A stretch of DNA of 64,000 nucleotides. Source: Pseudocalidococcus sp964653145 (GTDB lineage: Bacteria; Cyanobacteriota; Cyanobacteriia; Thermosynechococcales; Thermosynechococcaceae). The notes under the pieces were generated by a model that saw only the letters and a program-made list of their open reading frames with translations, made no database searches and was not told the origin of the DNA. Positions within the stretch are counted from its first letter, which is position 1, and the number at the start of each line of letters is the position of its first letter. This document shows positions 1-8,875 of this stretch, piece after piece. The position numbers were made by a program, and so were the translations under genes. The DNA lies in NCBI GenBank assembly GCA_964653145.1, contig CAZZCG010000008.1, positions 62,001 to 126,000 of the forward strand, given 5' to 3'.

Positions 1-149
1 TAGCCAACTTGAAATTGGGGCATCATGTCATAATGGCATATCAATTTTGTGTAAATGTTTTTCTACGCTAATCCATAATCCATTATTCAACACTTTCTTT
101 TCAAAATCACTAAATTAAAAAGTGCGAAAAACCTTAGGGAAATCCTTCA
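1..149. other. AT-rich leader before the methyltransferase
   Basis: AT-rich stretch at the window edge with no convincing reading frame or RNA. It should hold the promoter of the methyltransferase gene, but I see no clear -35/-10 pair. Confidence 0.4.
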
Positions 150-1052
150 ATGATTAAAGGCACTAAAACTAGCAAATTTGGCGTAGGCCAGCGAATTAAT
201 CATGATGCCTCTGGATATTATGACTCTAAGCTATGTCAAGAACTAAATCACACAAGTTCACCGCAGATTTCATTAGATCAAGTCTTTCCCAATGAGTATC
301 TCAACACAATTATTCATGGAAGTTCAGCAAAAATGTCAGAACTACCTGATAACTGCTTGAGTTTGATGATTACATCTCCCCCCTATAATGTCAGCAAAAC
401 CTACGATGAAGACTTATCACTCAGAGAATACTTAGATTTACTGCAATCAGTTTTCCAAGAAACTCATCGCGTCTTAGTTCATGGCGGTCGAGCTTGTATT
501 AATGTAGCTAATTTAGGCCGGAAACCCTACATTCCCCTATCTGATTATATTTCTCAGTTAATGATTGACATTGGCTTTCTCATGCGTGGGGAAATTATTT
601 GGCAAAAAGGGGCGGGGGCAGGAGTTTCCATGGCCTGGGGTAGTTGGCAGTCCGCATCAAATCCGGTGTTGCGCGATACCCATGAGTATATTTTGGTGTT
701 TTCCAAAGGGACATTTGAACGCAAAAGGGAACACCGAGAAAATACGATTGCAAAAGAACAGTTTATGGAGTGGACGAAATCGGTTTGGACTATGCATCCA
801 GAATCAGCCAAAAAAATCGGTCATCCGGCTCCATTTCCAATTGAGTTACCCTTTCGCTTGATACAGCTTTATAGTTTCAAAAATGATATTGTTCTTGATC
901 CCTTTATGGGGAGTGGATCAACTGCAATCGCAGCTCTTACGGCAAATCGGAACTATGTCGGCTATGAACTGGATGAAAGTTATATAAAATTAGCAAATAC
1001 TAGAATTGATCCCTATCTAACCCAACAGCATCAGTCAGTGACTAGTAAATAA
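150..1052 (+). CDS. Orphan DNA methyltransferase, beta-class N4-cytosine/N6-adenine type
   Basis: S-adenosylmethionine-dependent DNA methyltransferase of 300 aa. The catalytic motif IV reads TSPPYN (residues 75-80), the SPPY form typical of N4-cytosine enzymes. The SAM-binding motif I follows it as DPFMGSGST (250-258), so the order is that of the beta class. No restriction endonuclease gene lies next to it, so it is probably a solitary (orphan) methylase. Size and SPPY motif fit the cyanobacterial M.Ssp6803II type (Sll0729), which methylates GGCC at N4-cytosine; that match is from memory and unproven. GGCC is the core of the word repeated throughout this window. Its 3' end overlaps the convergent gene on the other strand by 11 nt. 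Confidence 0.85.
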   Translation: MIKGTKTSKFGVGQRINHDASGYYDSKLCQELNHTSSPQISLDQVFPNEYLNTIIHGSSAKMSELPDNCLSLMITSPPYNVSKTYDEDLSLREYLDLLQSVFQETHRVLVHGGRACINVANLGRKPYIPLSDYISQLMIDIGFLMRGEIIWQKGAGAGVSMAWGSWQSASNPVLRDTHEYILVFSKGTFERKREHRENTIAKEQFMEWTKSVWTMHPESAKKIGHPAPFPIELPFRLIQLYSFKNDIVLDPFMGSGSTAIAALTANRNYVGYELDESYIKLANTRIDPYLTQQHQSVTSK

Positions 1053-1749
1053 GTTCTTGATAAGTTACCGGGGGCTGGATGCGTAAATCCCGTAAGGGCA
1101 GATTTCCACAACATAGATAGTGTGCGACAAATAAATCAGGAGTTTGGACTCCCAAGCTAGCCAGGGCCGGCTGAATTGGAAAGGGCCAAAGACGATCAAA
1201 ACAGAGTTGTCCGTCTTCCCAGGCCACGCCTACACAGTAAACCCCAGTTGACTTAAGTTCCAGGGTATGAAACAAACCTTGGGTAAAACGATATAGGGTT
1301 TGGCGAATTTTGTCATTGAGGTGGATGGGCTGCAGAAAGTTACCCTGGGAGACCTGGCCAATTAATTCCCCATAGAGTGTGCCCTTAGCCGTTAACGCCA
1401 CGGGGAGCCAATGGGTGGCTGGACAAATTTTTACCCCTAACTGTTGAGCTACCGTTTGCAATGTCACCGCATCTCGGCACTGGTCAAAGGATTTAACGGT
1501 CTGAGGATTCAAATCATGCTCAGCCAAGGTCAAGGGCAATCGCCACACAGAAGCAGAACCGGATTGATCTGAAAAGGTCTTGGATAAAGGTTTAACCTCC
1601 ACAGGTATCCCCAGAGATTCCAAGGCTGGACGAACTTGGTCTTGAGCTTGCTCCAGAGTAATTTCCCAATCTCCCAACCGCGCCTCAGGATTAACAATCA
1701 GTTGAATGGGTTGAGGGGGACTGGGGCAATTGGAATCGGACAAGGCCAT
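1042..1749 (-). CDS. Conserved hypothetical protein, 235 aa
   Basis: I do not recognise a characterised family. The protein is soluble with no signal peptide or membrane segment. It begins with a Pro-rich stretch, and the middle holds a VTLQTVAQQLGVK segment followed by alternating strand-like and helical stretches. The ATG at 1749 follows the stop of the coiled-coil gene within 2 nt, so the two genes are almost certainly co-transcribed and translationally coupled, with the coiled-coil protein first. The 3' end runs 11 nt into the convergent methyltransferase gene. Coding seems real because the frame is long, shows normal composition and fits the operon spacing. Confidence 0.65.
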   Translation of the reverse strand: MALSDSNCPSPPQPIQLIVNPEARLGDWEITLEQAQDQVRPALESLGIPVEVKPLSKTFSDQSGSASVWRLPLTLAEHDLNPQTVKSFDQCRDAVTLQTVAQQLGVKICPATHWLPVALTAKGTLYGELIGQVSQGNFLQPIHLNDKIRQTLYRFTQGLFHTLELKSTGVYCVGVAWEDGQLCFDRLWPFPIQPALASLGVQTPDLFVAHYLCCGNLPLRDLRIQPPVTYQELIY

Positions 1750-1751
1750 GC

Positions 1752-2366
1752 TTAACTCAAACTGGGCAACAACCGTCCCTGACCCAAGGCAGGCAGACCG
1801 GGCAAATCTAAATTTAGACTATTCCGTGCCCCATTGTTGGCCTGGTTTTGCAGTTGCCGCACCTGTATCCGTAATTGTTGATTTTCCTGTTGTAGCGATT
1901 CAAGCTTGTGTTTAACGGTTGCGAGGCGCTCCGAGAATTTTTGGCGATACACATCCGGCATTTCTTGGATCACCTTTTCCAGCATTTGATTCCGCTCGTT
2001 GTACTCATGTAAAGACCCTTGGAGACGCTGAATTTCCTGATCCCGCTTTTGAATCTCTTGATCTCGCTGTTCAATCTGTGTCTGGTAAAAGCTAATCTGA
2101 TCTGCTAGGGCGAGGGCTTGATGCTGCAACTCAGTCAACTGCTGTAGGGTTTGTTCTGTGAGTTGATTGGCCTGTTGAGCTTCTTTCCGGGCCTGGTAAA
2201 AATTGGCAAAAAGCTCCGGCTGTTCAACAATCAATCGGTACATTTCCTCGGATAATTGCTTAACCAACTGATCACGAATCTCGATATCCTGTTGCAGGGC
2301 CTGGAGCGAGACAGTTTCCGAGGGAGTGACATGGGTTAGGGCAAACGAAGGAGAAAGTTGATTCAC
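1752..2366 (-). CDS. Coiled-coil protein of unknown function, 204 aa
   Basis: Residues about 60-175 are a long Gln/Glu-rich coiled coil (heptad-like runs such as QRDQEIQKRDQEIQRLQGS). They are flanked by a short N-terminal segment (EIRDQLVKQLSEEMYRLIVEQP) and a polar tail ending in short hydrophobic residues. There is no signal peptide or enzyme motif. The start is taken as GTG at 2366, with GGAG about 9 nt upstream. The gene is first in a two-gene operon with the 235-aa hypothetical and divergent from rsmH. A structural or scaffold role would be a guess. Confidence 0.7.
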   Translation of the reverse strand: MNQLSPSFALTHVTPSETVSLQALQQDIEIRDQLVKQLSEEMYRLIVEQPELFANFYQARKEAQQANQLTEQTLQQLTELQHQALALADQISFYQTQIEQRDQEIQKRDQEIQRLQGSLHEYNERNQMLEKVIQEMPDVYRQKFSERLATVKHKLESLQQENQQLRIQVRQLQNQANNGARNSLNLDLPGLPALGQGRLLPSLS

Positions 2367-2539
2367 GATATTAAACTCCAGCCATTCTTAAAATGAGTGT
2401 CGTGGTTACAGCCGTGGGATATAAATCAATGGGGTGATTAGGAAAAGATTCACTTCTTAGGTTCTTACGCCCAGGCCCCGCGCTCCATGCAAAAAAGATC
2501 AGCCGCACATTACCCCACCTCTGCCCACAGCTATTCCCT

Positions 2540-3412
2540 ATGACCACACCAGGCCCCGACTTTAATCACATTTCCGTTCTCACCGCTGAACTGATCGCTG
2601 GCCTGGAGCCTAAACCCGCTGCCCATTATTTAGATGCAACCGTTGGCGGAGGCGGCCATAGTCTTGCCCTGCTGAAAACTTACCCTCACATCTGGCTTAC
2701 AGTTATTGATCAAGATCCCCAGGCCCTGGCTGCGGCAAAAGGGCGATTAGCGGAATATCTTCAACAGATCACAGTTTGGCAGGGGAATTTTAGTCAATTC
2801 CAGCCCGGTTCGCGCAGGTTTGCCGGTATCTTTGCGGACTTAGGTGTGAGTTCTCCCCAATTTGACCAGGCCGAGCGGGGATTTAGTTTTCGCCATGAAG
2901 CTCCCTTGGATATGCGAATGAACCCAGGCCAGGCCGTGACTGCGGCAGATTTAGTCAACACCTTGAGTGAAAAAGAGTTGGCCAATATTTTTTATGAGCT
3001 TGGAGAAGAACGTTTTTCCCGTCGCATTGCCCGTCGAATAGTCGCCCAACGTCCTATGACCACCACCACTCAACTTGCCAATTTGGTGGCCCAGGCCATA
3101 CCCAATCGAGGGTCTCAAAAAATCCATCCCGCCACCCGTGTTTTCCAGGCCCTGCGGATTGCCGTGAATCAAGAGCTAGATGTCCTCAAATCATTCTTAA
3201 ACCTGGCTCCTCGTTGGCTTGAACCCGGTGGACGCATCGCGATTATTAGTTTCCACAGTTTGGAAGATCGGATTGTCAAATATGCTTTTCGCGAATCGCC
3301 GCTGTTGAATGTCATCACCAAAAAACCGATTATCGCTAGCCCAGAGGAATTATCCCGCAACCCCCGGGCCCGTTCAGCTAAACTACGCATTGCCCAACGC
3401 CTGGAGGAATAA
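2540..3412 (+). CDS. rsmH: 16S rRNA (cytosine1402-N4)-methyltransferase RsmH
   Basis: RsmH (formerly MraW) methylates N4 of C1402 in the decoding centre of 16S rRNA, using S-adenosylmethionine. Family hallmarks are visible: the N-terminal HISVLTAELIAGL, the SAM-binding LDATVGGGGHS, the motif IFADLGVSSPQFD, ERGFSFRHEAPLDMRM, and the C-terminal IISFHSLEDRIVK. At 290 aa it is full length for the family. In many bacteria the gene sits in the division and cell wall cluster; here it is separate, divergent from the coiled-coil gene and followed by a VapBC pair. The start is ATG 2540. Confidence 0.96.
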   Translation: MTTPGPDFNHISVLTAELIAGLEPKPAAHYLDATVGGGGHSLALLKTYPHIWLTVIDQDPQALAAAKGRLAEYLQQITVWQGNFSQFQPGSRRFAGIFADLGVSSPQFDQAERGFSFRHEAPLDMRMNPGQAVTAADLVNTLSEKELANIFYELGEERFSRRIARRIVAQRPMTTTTQLANLVAQAIPNRGSQKIHPATRVFQALRIAVNQELDVLKSFLNLAPRWLEPGGRIAIISFHSLEDRIVKYAFRESPLLNVITKKPIIASPEELSRNPRARSAKLRIAQRLEE

Positions 3413-3470
3413 TACCTCTGCTAGGCAAAAGATAGAATGTGTTTACTGTTGTACATTAGGCACACATAGA

Positions 3471-3671
3471 ATGAAAACCAACATTGATCTTGACGAAGAG
3501 CTGGTTGCAGAAGCCTTTCGCCTGACCCAAGTCCGCACTAAAAAAGAATTGGTTAATCTAGCCCTCAAGGAACTGATTCGCAGTCGGAAAAAATTAGATC
3601 TCCTGGACTTAAAGGGTAAGATTCAGTTTGCTCCAGACTACGACTACAAGGCATTACGAGCTGATCGTTAG
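3471..3671 (+). CDS. vapB: VapB-family antitoxin
   Basis: Short DNA-binding antitoxin, 66 aa, starting at ATG 3471 (MKTNIDLDEELVAEAFRLT). It has the usual VapB layout: an N-terminal ribbon-helix-helix strand and helices (DLDEELVAEAFRLTQVRTKKE), the conserved LVNLALKELI helix, and a C-terminal tail with an LKGKI segment that would wrap around the toxin. It overlaps the downstream PIN toxin gene, as expected for a coupled type II toxin-antitoxin operon. Autoregulation by the VapBC complex is known for the family and not visible directly here. Confidence 0.88.
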   Translation: MKTNIDLDEELVAEAFRLTQVRTKKELVNLALKELIRSRKKLDLLDLKGKIQFAPDYDYKALRADR

Positions 3672-4074
3672 GTTTCTGATTGATACCTCGGCCTGGATAC
3701 CCTTTTTTCGTAATAGCCCTCATAGTTCGAGTGACGCCCTTGAAGCTTTGCTGCGGGAACATGAAACCTATCTAAGTCGTTTTACTCAAACCGAGCTTCT
3801 TCAAGGATGTCGCAATAAGCAAGAGTGGCAGCAGCTTTCTAGTTATTTGAATGGGCAAAATTATATTGAGATGCAGGACTCATCTTGGGTGGAAGCAGCC
3901 CGAATTTACTACGATTTGCGCCGGGTTGGCTATACCGTAAGGAGCATTATTGATTGCTGTATTGCCCAACTTGCCCTAGAGCATGATCAGATTTTGGTGC
4001 ATTGTGACCGAGATTTTGAGTCGATTGCCCGAGTTAGAGGCCTGGAATGTCAGTATTTATCGGCTCTAGAGTGA
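3628..4074 (+). CDS. vapC: VapC-family PIN-domain ribonuclease toxin
   Basis: PIN-domain toxin: a Mg2+-dependent ribonuclease that typically cleaves tRNA or rRNA. Acidic catalytic residues are present: D in FLIDTSAWIPF, E in TQTELLQG, D in SIIDCCIAQLA and D in VHCDRDFESIA. The start is unclear. The conserved protein begins at about RFLIDTSAW (3667), but no ATG or GTG precedes it in frame. The only conventional alternative start is TTG 3628, 44 nt inside vapB; a nearer CTG lies just before the IVRFLID codons. Overlap with vapB suggests translational coupling. All catalytic positions are intact, so the toxin is probably functional if translated. Confidence 0.85.
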   Translation: MLQTTTTRHYELIVRFLIDTSAWIPFFRNSPHSSSDALEALLREHETYLSRFTQTELLQGCRNKQEWQQLSSYLNGQNYIEMQDSSWVEAARIYYDLRRVGYTVRSIIDCCIAQLALEHDQILVHCDRDFESIARVRGLECQYLSALE

Positions 4075-4309
4075 TATTCCTGAAACTGTTCCCATGGCCT
4101 GGGTGACGGCTTTTGCAAAAATTCCAGGGTCAAAAAGTTTAATTTATACCCTGAAATCTAAACAGAAGATTATTTTCGGACAATCCATATTGCCATGGGC
4201 TGAAATGTAGCGGGATTAACCGACAGACTTCGGGGACTGATATGCCACAATGTTAGCGGTCGTGCATATTTTTAACGACAGTACAAAGAATAATCAATAG
4301 GTTGCTGGC
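4075..4309 (+). promoter_or_regulatory. Upstream region of ndhF
   Basis: A 235-nt gap before ndhF with no reading frame. It contains an inverted pair CAGGGT/ACCCTG (about 4125-4153) separated by an AT-rich spacer, which could be a hairpin or a weak operator. It must contain the ndhF promoter, but I cannot place one confidently. Confidence 0.3.
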
Positions 4310-6301
4310 ATGGAACCGCTTTATGAATACGCCTGGTTGATTCCGGTTTTGCCTCTGGTGGGAGCGATGCTGGTCGGTGTTGGGCTGATTTCCTTCAATC
4401 AAACTGTTAACAAACTTCGTCAAATCAATGCGGCGGTGATTATTTCATTGCTCGGGGTGGCCATGACCTACTCCATTGCGATCTTTGTTAGTCAACTCCA
4501 GGGCCATGCCCCCTACGAACACCTCTTTGACTGGGCAGCGGCGGGGAATTTTCACCTCTCCATGGGCTACACCATTGATCACTTAACGGCACTGATGCTG
4601 GTGGTGGTAACGACCGTGGCTCTGTTGGTGATGATTTATACCGATGGCTACATGGCCCACGATCACGGCTATGTCCGGTTTTATGCCTACCTGAGCTTGT
4701 TCAGTTCCTCGATGCTGGGCCTGGTGATTAGCCCGAACCTGGTGCAAATCTATATCTTCTGGGAACTGGTGGGGATGTGTTCCTACCTGCTCGTTGGGTT
4801 TTGGTATGACCGCAAAAGTGCCGCCGAAGCCGCCCAAAAAGCCTTTGTTACTAACCGCGTCGGGGATTTTGGCCTGCTCTTGGGGATTCTCGGCCTGTTC
4901 TGGGCGACGGGCAGCTTTGACTTTGGCGTAATTGGTGAGCGACTCCAAGAACTAACTAGTTCCGGGTTACTTAATCCCGCCGTGGCTGCATTGTTGGCGA
5001 TTTTGGTGTTTTTAGGCCCTGTGGCTAAATCTGCCCAGTTCCCCCTCCATGTTTGGCTCCCCGATGCCATGGAAGGCCCCACCCCAATTTCGGCTTTGAT
5101 CCATGCGGCAACGATGGTGGCGGCGGGTGTGTTTTTGATTGCCCGGATGTTCCCCGTATTTGAAGAAATCCCCTCCGTGATGACGCTAATTTCCTGGACG
5201 GGGGCGTTTACTGCTTTTCTGGGTGCGTCCATTGCCCTGACCCAAAACGACATTAAAAAGGGCTTAGCTTACTCCACCATTTCCCAACTCGGTTATATGG
5301 TCATGGGGATGGGTGTCGGTGCCTATACGGCCGGTTTGTTTCACCTGATGACCCATGCCTATTTCAAAGCCATGTTGTTCCTGGGCTCCGGTTCGGTGAT
5401 CCATGGGATGGAAGCCGCGGTGGGACATGATCCGGCTCTAGCTCAAGATATGAGGGTAATGGGGGGCCTACGGAAATATATGCCGATCACCTCCGCCACA
5501 TTTTTAATCGGTTGTTTGGCGATTTCTGGGATTCCACCCTTTGCAGGGTTTTGGTCAAAGGATGAAATTCTCGGGGCGGTGTTTGCTGCGAATCCAGCCA
5601 TGTGGGTCTTGACTTGGTTAACAGCTGGGATCACAGCATTTTATATGTTCCGGATGTACTTTATGACCTTTGAAGGTGAGTTTCGGGGGATTGCCTTCGG
5701 GCCTGGAGCAATGAATCCCAAAGAATTGGATCACGAGGCGGGTCATGGTCATGGTGGCGGTAAACCCCATGAGTCTCCCTGGACAATGACATTACCTTTG
5801 GTGATACTCTCGATCCCCTCGATTTTGGTTGGCCTGGTGGGAACGCCCTTTCATAACTACTTTGAAGGCTTTATCCATGCCCCAGGAGAAATCATTGAAT
5901 CCCTGGTAGTGGAAGATTTAAGCGAGTTTTATATCCTGGGTGGGGCTTCTGTCGGGATCGCGCTGATCGGGATTACGGTTGCTTCATTGATGTATCTCCA
6001 AGGGAAGATTAGCCCAGTGGCAATTGCCGAGAAGATCAAGCCGCTTTACGAATTCTCGTTACACAAGTGGTATTTTGATGAGCTTTACGAAGCCGTTTTT
6101 GTCAAAGGAGTGCGGCGAATTGCCCGTCAAGTTCTTGAAGTGGATTACAACGTTGTCGATGGCGTGGTCAACTTAACTGGATTTGTGACGATGATTACGG
6201 GTGAGGGCTTGAAATACTTTGAAAACGGCCGGGCCCAGTTCTATGCCTTAATTATTTTCCTAGCGGTGATTGGTTTTGTTGTCTTCTCTTTCCCCTTTTG
6301 A
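4310..6301 (+). CDS. ndhF: NAD(P)H-quinone oxidoreductase subunit 5 (NdhF)
   Basis: Large antiporter-like membrane subunit of the thylakoid NDH-1 complex, which carries cyclic electron flow and respiration by reducing plastoquinone and pumping protons. It is 663 aa with about 16 hydrophobic segments. Family motifs include FWELVGMCSYLLVGFW, KAFVTNRVGDFG, LHVWLPDAMEGPTPISALIHAATMVAAG and LAYSTISQLGYM. Lys and Glu residues in the membrane helices mark the proton path. A His/Gly-rich loop (GHGHGGGKPH) lies near residue 480. The length and the adjacent ndhD suggest the NdhF1/NdhD1 (NDH-1L) pair rather than the CO2-uptake NdhF3/F4 forms; this assignment is inference. Confidence 0.95.
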   Translation: MEPLYEYAWLIPVLPLVGAMLVGVGLISFNQTVNKLRQINAAVIISLLGVAMTYSIAIFVSQLQGHAPYEHLFDWAAAGNFHLSMGYTIDHLTALMLVVVTTVALLVMIYTDGYMAHDHGYVRFYAYLSLFSSSMLGLVISPNLVQIYIFWELVGMCSYLLVGFWYDRKSAAEAAQKAFVTNRVGDFGLLLGILGLFWATGSFDFGVIGERLQELTSSGLLNPAVAALLAILVFLGPVAKSAQFPLHVWLPDAMEGPTPISALIHAATMVAAGVFLIARMFPVFEEIPSVMTLISWTGAFTAFLGASIALTQNDIKKGLAYSTISQLGYMVMGMGVGAYTAGLFHLMTHAYFKAMLFLGSGSVIHGMEAAVGHDPALAQDMRVMGGLRKYMPITSATFLIGCLAISGIPPFAGFWSKDEILGAVFAANPAMWVLTWLTAGITAFYMFRMYFMTFEGEFRGIAFGPGAMNPKELDHEAGHGHGGGKPHESPWTMTLPLVILSIPSILVGLVGTPFHNYFEGFIHAPGEIIESLVVEDLSEFYILGGASVGIALIGITVASLMYLQGKISPVAIAEKIKPLYEFSLHKWYFDELYEAVFVKGVRRIARQVLEVDYNVVDGVVNLTGFVTMITGEGLKYFENGRAQFYALIIFLAVIGFVVFSFPF

Positions 6302-6423
6302 GGAATTGTTAAATTTTTCTGCAACCCCCTGCCTTTTTTGAAATTTGCTTCTAACTTATTGATGCAGCGTTACATTTGACCGCAGCCTAAGTCAGATTGC
6401 CGAGGAGCTTTGGATTTTTGTTT

Positions 6424-8019
6424 ATGACTGATTTCCCCTGGTTAACTACGATCATCCTTTTTCCACTTGTGGCTTCGGCAGCGATTCCATTTATCCCCGA
6501 TCCCGATGGCAAAGGCCGCCCGATCCGCTGGTACACCCTGGTGATTGGGCTGATTAACTTCTCCTTGATCATCTATGCCTTTGCCACCCAGTACGACCTG
6601 AGTAATCCGAATTTGCAACTGTTTGAGGCCTATGACTGGATTCCAGAAATTGGCCTGCGCTGGTCGGTGGGTGCGGATGGATTATCGATGCCGTTGATTT
6701 TGCTGACCGGATTTGTGACGACGTTGGCAACCTTGGCGGCCTGGCCCGTGACGTTTAAGCCGCGCCTATTTTATTTCATCATCCTGGCCATGTATGGCGG
6801 GCAGATTGCGGTTTTCGCGGTTCAGGATATGTTGGTCTTTTTCCTGGCCTGGGAGTTGGAATTGATTCCTGTTTACTTGCTCCTGGCAATTTGGGGTGGG
6901 AAGAAGCGTCAATACGCAGCGACTAAGTTTATTCTTTACACGGCTCTGAGTTCCCTCTTTATCCTTGTGGCTGCTTTTGCCATGGCCTTTTACGGGGATG
7001 TGACTAGCTTTGATATGCACACCCTGTCGCTGAAAAACTATGGCCTGGGTTTCCAACTGCTGGTTTATACCGGGTTCTTAGTGGCCTATGGGGTGAAGTT
7101 ACCGATTGTGCCCCTTCATACTTGGCTCCCGGATGCCCATGGGGAAGCAACCGCTCCGGTACATATGCTCTTGGCTGGGATTCTCCTGAAAATGGGGGGC
7201 TATGCCCTGATTCGGATGAATGTGGAAATGCTACCTGGGGCCCATGCTAAATTTGCGCCTGTATTGGTGATCCTGGGTGTCGTCAATATTGTTTATGCCG
7301 CTTTAACCTCCTATGCCCAGCGAAACCTGAAGCGGAAAATTGCCTATTCCTCAATTTCCCACATGGGGTTTGTCTTGATTGGGATTGGTTCATTCACCAG
7401 TTTGGGTATGAGTGGGGCAGTGTTACAGATGGTTTCCCACGGATTGATTGGCGCCAGTTTGTTCTTCTTAGTTGGGGCAACCTATGACCGAACCCATACG
7501 TTGATCTTGGAAGAAATGGGCGGTGTTGGTCAGAAAATGTCCAAGATATTTGCCATGTTTACGGCTTGCTCCTTAGCCTCATTGGCGCTACCCGGGATGA
7601 GTGGCTTTGTGGCCGAACTAATGGTGTTCGTTGGCTTTGCCACCAGTGATGCTTACAGTCAGACTTTTCGGATTGTTGTTGTGCTTTTGGCGGCGGTGGG
7701 TGTGATTCTCACTCCGATTTATTTGCTTTCGATGCTGCGGGAAATTTTCTATGGCCCGGAAAACAAAGAGTTAACAAATCATGAGGAATTAGTGGACGCG
7801 GAGCCGCGGGAAATTTTTATCATTGCCTGTTTGCTCGTGCCGATTATTGGGATTGGCCTGTATCCAAAGATTTTGACTCAAATTTACGATGCCACAACCG
7901 TGCAATTAGTCGCCCGAATTCGAGAGTCTGTACCTACCCTTGTTCAGCACCAGGCCCCGGATACCCCGTTGTTTAGTTTTTATACAGCTCCTTCTCTAGA
8001 AAACCAGGCCCTAGAATAG
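6424..8019 (+). CDS. ndhD: NAD(P)H-quinone oxidoreductase subunit 4 (NdhD, D1-like)
   Basis: Second antiporter-like subunit of NDH-1, 531 aa from ATG 6424 (MTDFPWLTT), with about 14 membrane segments. Conserved stretches include FFLAWELELIPVYLLLAIWGG, LHTWLPDAHGEATAPVHMLLAG and KRKIAYSSISHMGFVL. The Glu in the first and the Lys in the third are typical proton-channel residues. The N-terminus matches NdhD1 of other cyanobacteria as I remember it. In-frame TTG codons at 6397 and 6418 are alternative starts; GAGGAG at 6402-6407 would suit 6418. The gene is 122 nt behind ndhF in the same direction and probably in the same operon. Confidence 0.94.
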   Translation: MTDFPWLTTIILFPLVASAAIPFIPDPDGKGRPIRWYTLVIGLINFSLIIYAFATQYDLSNPNLQLFEAYDWIPEIGLRWSVGADGLSMPLILLTGFVTTLATLAAWPVTFKPRLFYFIILAMYGGQIAVFAVQDMLVFFLAWELELIPVYLLLAIWGGKKRQYAATKFILYTALSSLFILVAAFAMAFYGDVTSFDMHTLSLKNYGLGFQLLVYTGFLVAYGVKLPIVPLHTWLPDAHGEATAPVHMLLAGILLKMGGYALIRMNVEMLPGAHAKFAPVLVILGVVNIVYAALTSYAQRNLKRKIAYSSISHMGFVLIGIGSFTSLGMSGAVLQMVSHGLIGASLFFLVGATYDRTHTLILEEMGGVGQKMSKIFAMFTACSLASLALPGMSGFVAELMVFVGFATSDAYSQTFRIVVVLLAAVGVILTPIYLLSMLREIFYGPENKELTNHEELVDAEPREIFIIACLLVPIIGIGLYPKILTQIYDATTVQLVARIRESVPTLVQHQAPDTPLFSFYTAPSLENQALE

Positions 8020-8046
8020 GTTTAATCAGGGTGGTATGAGATCAGC

Positions 8047-8703
8047 ATGGAGATAGCCCCAGGCCCGGCCCGAAAAACTCTCTTACTCGTGGATGACGAT
8101 CCTAACCTGGTGCTTTTGGTTCAGGACTATTTGGAACTCAAGGGCTATCGAGTTTTAACAGCCTCCCAAGGCAGGGAAGGATTACAGGTCTTGGAACAGG
8201 AAACCCCAGACTTGATCATTTGTGATGTGATGATGCCCGAGATGGATGGCTATCATTTTGTCCGGCATGTTCGGGAAAATACGAGAATTGGCTGGCTACC
8301 TGTACTGTTTCTCTCGGCCAAAGGACAAACCGAAGATCGGGTGATTGGCTTGAATACTGGGGCCGATGTCTATATGGTTAAGCCCTTTGAGCCCGCTGAA
8401 CTGATTGCCCAGATTGAGGCTTCCTTAAAGCAAGCAGAACGGATTAAACACCTCCAAGCCGCGATCCAGAGTAATACCCCCGCCCCAGGCCCTTTACCGT
8501 TACCCAATGGGATTGAATTAACCCCCACGGAAGCCAAGGTGATTCGGTTAGTAGCCCAAGGTTTAGCCAATCGAGAGATTGCCAATCAACTGTGTGTGAG
8601 TCAACGCACCGTAGAAAGTCATGTCAGTAATATGTTGGGCAAAACTGGCTTAAGTAACCGGACAGAACTAGCGCGTTGGGCCTTGGATTATCATTTGACT
8701 TAA
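8047..8703 (+). CDS. NarL/LuxR-type response regulator
   Basis: Two-component response regulator of 218 aa. The N-terminal receiver (residues about 10-125) has a full acidic pocket (LLLVDDDPN), the phospho-acceptor Asp in LIICDVMMPEMDGY, a Ser in FLSAKGQ and the Lys in YMVKPFEP. A linker is followed by a C-terminal LuxR/GerE helix-turn-helix (TPTEAKVIRLVAQGLANREIA, then VSQRTVESHVSNMLGKTGL). The architecture resembles the cyanobacterial Rre1/Ycf29 family, but I cannot say it is the ortholog. No histidine kinase lies nearby, so it is an orphan regulator. It begins 27 nt after ndhD, so it may be partly co-transcribed with the NDH-1 genes. Confidence 0.9.
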   Translation: MEIAPGPARKTLLLVDDDPNLVLLVQDYLELKGYRVLTASQGREGLQVLEQETPDLIICDVMMPEMDGYHFVRHVRENTRIGWLPVLFLSAKGQTEDRVIGLNTGADVYMVKPFEPAELIAQIEASLKQAERIKHLQAAIQSNTPAPGPLPLPNGIELTPTEAKVIRLVAQGLANREIANQLCVSQRTVESHVSNMLGKTGLSNRTELARWALDYHLT

Positions 8704-8875
8704 TTACCACAGTCACTAGAGTCACCAGGCCTGGAACATAAACCTATGTTTTTGTGGTCTCTACTGATGTCATGGCGATGATTAATTCCCGTAGTCTGGA
8801 CGTAGAATCTACTACCTGGCAGGATCGCTAAGGTTTGACGGTGCAGGAAATAGAATTTTGCTGGAGGTGGCCTGG

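Noticed and set aside
4125..4153. Inverted repeat CAGGGT/ACCCTG upstream of ndhF as a terminator
   Set aside because: Loop is long and no T-run follows; kept only as a note in the upstream region.
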